From NCBI GenBank assembly GCA_026984045.1, contig JALSSV010000066.1, forward strand, positions 1 through 46,512: a DNA stretch of 46,512 nucleotides, in the 5' to 3' direction. The notes below the pieces were generated by a model that worked only from the letters and a program-made list of their open reading frames with translations, made no database searches and was not told where the DNA came from. Below are positions 41,426 through 46,512 of the stretch, piece by piece; position 1 is the stretch's first letter; the number at the start of each line of letters is the position of its first letter. Source of the stretch: Chromatiales bacterium. Lineage in GTDB: Bacteria; Pseudomonadota; Gammaproteobacteria; UBA6429; Thiohalophilaceae. A program made the position numbers and the translations under genes.

Positions 41426-43168
41426 ATGCGACTGCTCAACCACCAGTACCGGTCCGAGGCGGAACTCGCTGCGTTCTGCCAGGCCGAAGGCATCGCGGAC
41501 GATGCCGGCCTCTTCATCCAGGTCTTCTGCGGCAATCTCGAAGACGGCTTCATCCACGATCTGAACCGCCTGCTGCGCCAGCGCTTTCCCCTCGCGGTCA
41601 TCCTCGGCACCACCACCGGTGGCGAGATCGCCGATGGCCGCCTGTTCGAGGAAGGCGTGATCATCAGTTTTCTCGAATGCGAGCACAGCCGCCTTTCGAC
41701 CGTCGCCCTGCCCTGGGACAATCCCGACAGCTTCGCGCTGGGGCGGCAACTGGCCCGCCGCCTCGCGCGCGACGGCGAGCCGCCGGCCCTGATCCTCGCC
41801 GTGGCCACCGGCCTCAACACCAACGGCGAGGACTTCGTGCTGGGGGTGAGCGAGGTGCTGCCCGACGTGCCGCTGGCCGGTGGCCTGTCGGGCGAATACC
41901 TGCGTTTTACCGGAACCTGGATCTTCGACGGCGATCAGGTGCTCACCCAGGGCGCCATCGCTGTGGCCTTCCACAGCGAGCACCTGCAGGTGCAAACCCT
42001 CTACAGCATGGACTGGATGCCCCTCGGCCGGGCGCTGACCGTGAACCGGGCCCGCCGCAACCTGCTCGTCGAACTCGACGGCCGACCCGCCATCGACACC
42101 TACCGTCATTACCTGAGCGACGAGGCCGCCGAGCACGTCCCCGTGCTCAGCGTGCAGTTTCCGCTGATGGTGGAACGCGGCGGCATGAAACTGGCCCGCG
42201 GCTGCACCGGCGTGAATCCCGACGGCAGCATGATCTTCATGGGCAACTTCCAGCCGGGCGACAAGGTCTGGTTCGGCATCGGCGACGCCAATGCCCTGCT
42301 CGACAGTTCCTCGGAACTCATCGAACGCCTGCGTCACCAGCGCTTCGAGGCCATCCTCTGCTACACCTGCGTGGCCCGCAAGGCGCTGATGAGGAAACTG
42401 ATCAGCGACGAAGCCGAAGTCTTTCAGCAGATCGCGCCCACCGCCGGCTTTTTCACCTATGGCGAGTTCTTCCACGCCAACGAGGGCAACCTGTTCTTCA
42501 ACTATACCCTGACCCTGGTGGCGCTCACCGAGCATCCCGATCAGCCGGCCCGGAAACAGCCCCTGCCCCTGTCCCTGTCCACCGCCCGCATCACCACCGA
42601 AACCCAGGCCTATGCCCACCTCATCAACCGCACCGCCCGGGAGCTGGAGACACTGCTGCAGCAGATGCACGAACTGGCCCGCACCGACGAACTCACCCGC
42701 CTGCCCAACCGCCGCTACCTGATGGAACAGATCCGCAGTCACGTGCGCCTGCACGATCGGGACGGCTCACGCCTGTCGCTGCTGTTGCTGGATCTGGACG
42801 ACTTCAAGCAGGTGAACGATCGCTGTGGTCATCAGACCGGCGACGAGGTGCTGGTGGATCTGGCGCGAATCATCGAAAGCGTGATTCGTCTGAGCGACAT
42901 TCCCGGACGCTGGGGCGGCGAGGAGTTCCTGGTGATCTGTCCCAACACCGATGCCGACGGCGCCCGGGATCTCGCCGAGCGCCTGCGCAGCGCGGTGGCC
43001 GGGCACCCCTTTGCCCGGGATCTGCGGCTCACCGTCTCCATCGGCTGCGCCGAACATCATCGGGGCGAGAGCATGGATGCCCTCATCGGACGGGCCGATC
43101 GGGAACTCTACGCGGCCAAGGGAGAAGGCAAGAACCGGGTTCGCGGCTGCGAGGCGCGGGCGGGGTGA
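41426..43168 (+). CDS. FIST-domain diguanylate cyclase
   Basis: 580 residues. FIST N (about 25-220) and FIST C (about 225-375) sensory domains are followed by a short coiled linker and GGDEF (about 410-575) with the active loop RWGGEEFLVI. The inhibitory I-site RLSD stands five residues before GGEEF, and LLLDLDDFKQVND is intact, so an active, product-inhibited cyclic-di-GMP synthase is expected. FIST domains bind small molecules, possibly amino acids. No membrane segment is seen. It is a single gene ending before the REP doublet. Control of attachment or pili (pilTU lies nearby) is inferred. Confidence 0.92.
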   Translation: MRLLNHQYRSEAELAAFCQAEGIADDAGLFIQVFCGNLEDGFIHDLNRLLRQRFPLAVILGTTTGGEIADGRLFEEGVIISFLECEHSRLSTVALPWDNPDSFALGRQLARRLARDGEPPALILAVATGLNTNGEDFVLGVSEVLPDVPLAGGLSGEYLRFTGTWIFDGDQVLTQGAIAVAFHSEHLQVQTLYSMDWMPLGRALTVNRARRNLLVELDGRPAIDTYRHYLSDEAAEHVPVLSVQFPLMVERGGMKLARGCTGVNPDGSMIFMGNFQPGDKVWFGIGDANALLDSSSELIERLRHQRFEAILCYTCVARKALMRKLISDEAEVFQQIAPTAGFFTYGEFFHANEGNLFFNYTLTLVALTEHPDQPARKQPLPLSLSTARITTETQAYAHLINRTARELETLLQQMHELARTDELTRLPNRRYLMEQIRSHVRLHDRDGSRLSLLLLDLDDFKQVNDRCGHQTGDEVLVDLARIIESVIRLSDIPGRWGGEEFLVICPNTDADGARDLAERLRSAVAGHPFARDLRLTVSIGCAEHHRGESMDALIGRADRELYAAKGEGKNRVRGCEARAG

Positions 43169-43189
43169 GGAATTTCGCGACGTTTTCCT

Positions 43190-43257
43190 GTCGCGGCGAG
43201 GGCGCCGCTCCTACGGTTTCGTGCGAGCCTCGGCAGGAGCGGCGCCCTCGCCGCGAC
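43190..43257. repeat. REP doublet (GTAG-type palindromes, inverted)
   Basis: Two 23-base arms (43190-43212 and 43235-43257) are exact reverse complements with a 22-base spacer. Each arm is itself a hairpin (GCGGCG-CCCT-CGCCGC). The left element, read on the minus strand, starts with GTAG, the hallmark of RAYT-associated REPs; the right one has GCAG. It lies between convergent genes and probably ends transcription from both sides. Confidence 0.85.
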
Positions 43258-43281
43258 CAACACGGCCGGATGCCAGCCTCC

Positions 43282-43623
43282 TCAGGCCTTGCGCACGAAC
43301 TCCGACTTGAGCCCCATGGCCCCGATGCCGGGGATCCGGCAATCGATGTCGTGATCCCCCTCCACCAGACGGATGTTCTTGACCTTGGTGCCCACCTTGA
43401 CCACGGCCGAGGATCCCTTGACCTTGAGATCCTTGATCACGATCACCGTGTCGCCATCGCGCAGCACCGTGCCGTGGGCATCGCGCACCACGGGTCCGGG
43501 CTCGCTCTCGGTCGCCTCGGCCTGGGGCGACCATTCATGGGCACATTCGGGACAGACGTACTGGACACCATCGAGATAGGTATAGACGGAACCACACCGG
43601 GGGCAGGCGGGCAAATCGCTCAA
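43282..43623 (-). CDS. yjdM: YjdM/PhnA-type zinc-ribbon protein
   Basis: 113 residues: an N-terminal zinc ribbon ([10 protein letters not shown] and CPECAHEW) followed by the conserved PhnA domain ([48 protein letters not shown]). This protein was first linked to phosphonate use in E. coli, but its biochemical role is not settled. I chose the TTG at 43623 because AAGGAG lies seven bases upstream and the residues after it match the family N-terminus; the frame further up is not conserved. Confidence 0.92.
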   Translation of the reverse strand: MSDLPACPRCGSVYTYLDGVQYVCPECAHEWSPQAEATESEPGPVVRDAHGTVLRDGDTVIVIKDLKVKGSSAVVKVGTKVKNIRLVEGDHDIDCRIPGIGAMGLKSEFVRKA

Positions 43624-43851
43624 CGGAAGACTCCTTGCAAACGGGAACAACATTAACCGCACACAGGATACCACAACCCGAAATTGTCGGGCCTTTTTCA
43701 TTGACACCGGGTTGGAAAATGCAACACGCCCCGAACGCCGGCCCTCTAACCGGATCGCGTCTCAGGCGCTCGCGGCTGGCGCCGTGCCTGGCAGGCCGCT
43801 TTTGCGTTGCTTGCGCTGGATTGGCGGCGATGCGTCCTGGCCGAAGGCACC

Positions 43852-44979
43852 CTATTCGGGTTCTTCCAGCGTCACGCCGTCGAGCGAGGCGGCCATGGCG
43901 TCCACGTTCTGGCCGCGGGTCTCGCCCAGCTTGATCATCAGGCGCAGTTCGTTGGCCGAATCGGCGTGGTTGATGGCGTCCTCGTAGGTGATGTCGCCAT
44001 TCTTGTACAGTTCGTACAGGGCCTGATCGAAGGTGCGCATGCCATGCTGGCCCGACTTGGCCATCAGCGGCTTCATCTGGTGCACTTCGCCCTTGCGGAT
44101 GAGATCGGCCATCAGCGGGGTGTTGATCATCACTTCCACCGCCAGCACCCGACTCTGGCCGTCGGGCGTGGGAATGAGCTGCTGGGCCACGATGGCCTTG
44201 AGGTTCAGGGACAGATCCATCAGCAACTGGTGGCGGCGATCTTCCGGGAAGAAGGTGATGATCCGATCCATGGCCTGGTTGGCGTTGTTGGCATGCAGGG
44301 TGGCCAGGCAGAGGTGGCCGGTCTCGGCGAAGGCGATGGCGTGATCCATGGTCTCGCGGGTGCGGATCTCGCCAATCAGGATCACATCCGGCGCCTGGCG
44401 CAGGGTGTTCTTCAGGGCCACCTCGAAGCTTTCGGTATCCAGTCCCACCTCGCGCTGGGTGACGATGCAGCCCTGGTGGTTGTGGATGTACTCGATGGGA
44501 TCCTCGATGCTGATGATGTGGCCGGTGCTGTTCTTGTTGCGGTAACCGAGCATCGCCGCCAGCGAGGTGGATTTGCCCGAGCCGGTGGCGCCCACGAACA
44601 GCACCAGGCCGCGCTTGGTCATGGCCAGATCCTTGATGATGGGGGGCAGGCCCAGATCCTCGATCAGCGGAATGGTGGTCTCGATCTTGCGCAGCACCAT
44701 GCCCGCATGGTTGCGCTGGCGAAAGGCGCTGACCCGGAAGCGGCCGATCCCCGAGGCCGAAATGGCGAAGTTGCATTCGTTGTGGCGCGCAAACTCCTCG
44801 CGCTGGGCCGGGGTCATGATGTTGGTGACGATCTCCTCGGCCTGGGCCGGGGTCAGGGTGGCCTGGGTCACCGGGGTGATCTTGCCGTTGATCTTGAGGC
44901 TGGGCGCCACGCCTGCGGTAATGAACATGTCCGAGGCGTTCTTGTGCACCATCAGCTTGAGCAGGGAATCGAAGTCCAT
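43852..44979 (-). CDS. pilU: Type IV pilus retraction ATPase PilU
   Basis: 375 residues. Walker A GATGSGKST, the Asp box in IISIEDPIEYIHNH, Walker B VILIGEIRTRETM and the His box ATLHANNANQAMDR are all present. The longer C-terminus (ELRLMIKLGETRGQNVDAMA) and the KNASDMFITAG start separate PilU from PilT. PilU works with PilT in retracting pili. It lies 24 bases downstream of pilT. The downstream 228 bases to yjdM hold no clear gene. Confidence 0.95.
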   Translation of the reverse strand: MDFDSLLKLMVHKNASDMFITAGVAPSLKINGKITPVTQATLTPAQAEEIVTNIMTPAQREEFARHNECNFAISASGIGRFRVSAFRQRNHAGMVLRKIETTIPLIEDLGLPPIIKDLAMTKRGLVLFVGATGSGKSTSLAAMLGYRNKNSTGHIISIEDPIEYIHNHQGCIVTQREVGLDTESFEVALKNTLRQAPDVILIGEIRTRETMDHAIAFAETGHLCLATLHANNANQAMDRIITFFPEDRRHQLLMDLSLNLKAIVAQQLIPTPDGQSRVLAVEVMINTPLMADLIRKGEVHQMKPLMAKSGQHGMRTFDQALYELYKNGDITYEDAINHADSANELRLMIKLGETRGQNVDAMAASLDGVTLEEPE

Positions 44980-45003
44980 CCTTACCGCCTCACCATGTCG
45001 TGA

Positions 45004-46041
45004 TTAGTTGAAGGCATCCTTGTTGGCCGCCCGCATCCGCGCCTCGGCCTTGCTCACGATGCCGCGCTGCACCAGTTCCTGCAGGTTCTGATCCAGGGTC
45101 TGCATGCCCACCGCCTGACCGGTCTGGATGGCCGAGTACATCTGCGCCACCTTGTCCTCGCGGATCAGGTTGCGGATGGCCGGGGTGCCAATCATGATTT
45201 CGTGGGCCGCCACCCGGCCGCCGCCGATTTTCTTGAGCAGGGTCTGGGCAATCACCGCGCGCAGCGATTCGGAGAGCATGGAACGCACCATGTCCTTCTC
45301 GGCCGCCGGGAACACGTCGATGATGCGGTCGATGGTCTTGGCCGCCGAACTGGTGTGCAGGGTGCCGAAGACCAGGTGGCCGGTCTCGGCGGCGGTGAGG
45401 GCCAGGCGGATGGTCTCCAGATCCCGCAGCTCGCCCACCAGAATGATGTCGGGATCCTCGCGCAGCGCCGAACGCAGGGCCTCGGCGAAGCCGAGGGTGT
45501 CGCGGTGCACCTCGCGCTGGTTCACCAGGCACTTCTTCGACTCGTGCACGAATTCGATGGGATCCTCGATGGTCAGGATGTGGCCGTGTTCGGATTCGTT
45601 CTTGTAGTCCACCATCGCCGCCAGGGTGGTGGACTTGCCCGAGCCGGTGGGCCCGGTCACCAGGACGATGCCCCGCGGATTGTCGGCGATCTCCTTGAAT
45701 ACCGCCGGCGCGCCCAGTTCCTCGAGGGTGAGGATCTTGGAGGGAATGGTCCGGAACACGGCGCCGGCGCCGCGGTTGTGGTTGAAGGCGTTTACCCGGA
45801 AGCGCGCCAGCTCGGGGATCTCGAAGGAGAAGTCCACCTCCAGGAATTCCTCGAAATCCTTGCGCTGCTTGTCGTTCATGATGTCGTACACCAGCGAGTG
45901 TACGGTCTTGTGTTCGAGCGCCGGAATGTTGATCCGCCGCACGTCGCCATCGACGCGGATCATGGGTGGCAGGCCGGCGGACAGGTGCAGGTCCGAGGCG
46001 TTGTTCTTGACGCTGAACGCCAGCAGTTCGGTGATATCCAT
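45004..46041 (-). CDS. pilT: Type IV pilus retraction ATPase PilT
   Basis: 345 residues with KNNASDLHLSAGLPPMIRVDG at the start, Walker A GPTGSGKSTT, the Asp box ILTIEDPIEFVHE, Walker B IILVGELRDLETIR, His box GTLHTSSAAKTIDR and the retraction motif AIRNLIRE near the end. It powers pilus depolymerisation and twitching. The ATG at 46041 has no Shine-Dalgarno; instead a 9-base direct repeat lies just ahead. The pilT-pilU order with divergent yggS is common in gammaproteobacteria. Confidence 0.96.
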   Translation of the reverse strand: MDITELLAFSVKNNASDLHLSAGLPPMIRVDGDVRRINIPALEHKTVHSLVYDIMNDKQRKDFEEFLEVDFSFEIPELARFRVNAFNHNRGAGAVFRTIPSKILTLEELGAPAVFKEIADNPRGIVLVTGPTGSGKSTTLAAMVDYKNESEHGHILTIEDPIEFVHESKKCLVNQREVHRDTLGFAEALRSALREDPDIILVGELRDLETIRLALTAAETGHLVFGTLHTSSAAKTIDRIIDVFPAAEKDMVRSMLSESLRAVIAQTLLKKIGGGRVAAHEIMIGTPAIRNLIREDKVAQMYSAIQTGQAVGMQTLDQNLQELVQRGIVSKAEARMRAANKDAFN

Positions 46042-46060
46042 AGATGTCGTCAGATGTCGT
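46042..46060. repeat. Direct repeat AGATGTCGT directly before pilT
   Basis: AGATGTCGT occurs at 46042-46050 and 46052-46060, abutting the pilT start codon where a ribosome site would be expected. It may be a translational or operator element, or a small duplication. Confidence 0.4.
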
Positions 46061-46081
46061 TTCGGAAATCGGCCAACTCTG

Positions 46082-46100
46082 CCGGTCTGGCAGAGACCGG
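46082..46100. promoter_or_regulatory. CCGGTCT-N5-AGACCGG dyad between pilT and yggS
   Basis: A perfect 7-base inverted repeat in the 171-base divergent region. CCGGTCTG also repeats directly at 46097-46104. It is a possible operator for pilT or yggS; no clear -35/-10 pair is visible on either side. Confidence 0.4.
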
Positions 46101-46212
46101 TCTGTGAGTGTATCGGTATTTTCGCAGAAATCTTGACTGCCGGAAGCGGCGGGCTTCCCACCACACGCCGCCCGCCGCACAATACAGGGATTCCGTGCGA
46201 CGAGGAGGCAGC

Positions 46213-46512
46213 ATGTCCAGCATAGCCGAGCGGCTCGCCCAGGTACACTCCCGGATCCGCGCCGCGGCCGAAGCCGCCGGCCGCGACCCCGCCAGCGTGC
46301 GCCTGCTGGCGGTGAGCAAGACGCGGCCCATCGCCGACGTGGAGGCCGCCCTGGCCGCCGGCCAGCGGGCCTTCGGCGAAAGCTACCTGCAGGATGCCCT
46401 GCCCAAGATCGCGGCCATCGGCGAGCGGGCCGAATGGCATTTCATCGGTCCCCTCCAGTCCAACAAGACCCGGGCCATCGCCAGCCATTTCGACTGGGTC
46501 CAGAGCGTGGAC
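46213..46512 (+). CDS. yggS: YggS-type pyridoxal-phosphate homeostasis protein, 5' part
   Basis: The first 100 codons are present and the gene continues past the right edge. LLAVSKTRP holds the Lys that binds pyridoxal phosphate; FGESYLQDALPKI and WHFIGPLQSNKTRAI are family signatures. GAGGAGG stands just before the ATG. YggS (PLPBP) balances cellular PLP and amino-acid pools. It is divergent from pilT, the usual gammaproteobacterial arrangement, often followed by proC. Confidence 0.95.
   Translation, partial: MSSIAERLAQVHSRIRAAAEAAGRDPASVRLLAVSKTRPIADVEAALAAGQRAFGESYLQDALPKIAAIGERAEWHFIGPLQSNKTRAIASHFDWVQSVD

Noticed and set aside
43677-43698. CCCGA-N5-TCGGG followed by TTTTT on the plus strand as a terminator
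   Set aside because: The stem is only five pairs and no plus-strand gene ends nearby; yjdM is on the other strand.

Overview
The window is GC-rich and reads as a chromosomal segment of a Gram-negative bacterium, most likely a gammaproteobacterium. The evidence is the pilT, pilU and yggS neighbourhood at the right end, GTAG-type REP palindromes, lipoprotein signals and an outer-membrane beta-barrel. I cannot name the species. The left 36 kb is a very large multiheme cytochrome locus. I count 79 haem-attachment motifs (78 CxxCH and one CX3CH) in 15 proteins, one of them cut by the left edge.

Layout of the cytochrome region, almost all on the minus strand and so read from right to left. 36253-34406: a 7-haem cytochrome between two membrane HAMP proteins. 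34303-32124, plus strand: two triple-domain class I cytochromes c. 31799-29577: an NHL lipoprotein and a periplasmic 8-haem protein. 29358-26119: a membrane module of an 8-haem protein with a C-terminal anchor, a cytochrome b, a 37-residue membrane peptide and a membrane-anchored 3-haem protein, probably a quinone-cytochrome oxidoreductase. 26087-22807: an NHL propeller and an 18-haem protein. 22603-21755: a 4-haem protein with its own promoter-like element and a terminator. 21618-18808: a parvulin isomerase and an outer-membrane barrel. 18769-14866: six genes in mirrored order (small triheme, long triheme, helical, helical, long triheme, small triheme). 14848-10504: two NHL lipoproteins and an 11-haem protein. 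10497-6173: ResB, CcsA, a haem-copper-oxidase-like protein without the copper dyad, a TlpA-like thioredoxin and a TPR protein, which looks like a dedicated System II cytochrome c maturation set. 5974-1: a histidine kinase, an NtrC-type sigma54 activator, monohaem cytochromes and two Reg_prop beta-propellers.

Read together, the parts suggest electron transfer across the whole cell envelope: quinone pool, inner-membrane cytochrome b/c module, periplasmic multihaem wires and trihemes, then an outer-membrane barrel with large multihaem proteins. The locus also carries its own maturation factors, a barrel chaperone and a sigma54 two-component regulator. The general logic resembles known porin-cytochrome conduits. 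The component set (mirrored triheme/helical cassette, six propellers, 18-haem repeat protein, copper-less oxidase homologue) is not one I recognise, and it is the best candidate for an undescribed system here. Direction of electron flow and partner are not readable from sequence.

From 36369 onward the content is ordinary: PolX, an alpha/beta hydrolase, a Kef-type antiporter, an MbfA-like ferritin-VIT1 iron exporter, a FIST-GGDEF cyclase, a REP doublet, YjdM, PilU, PilT and the start of YggS. I see no tRNA, rRNA, insertion sequence or CRISPR array.
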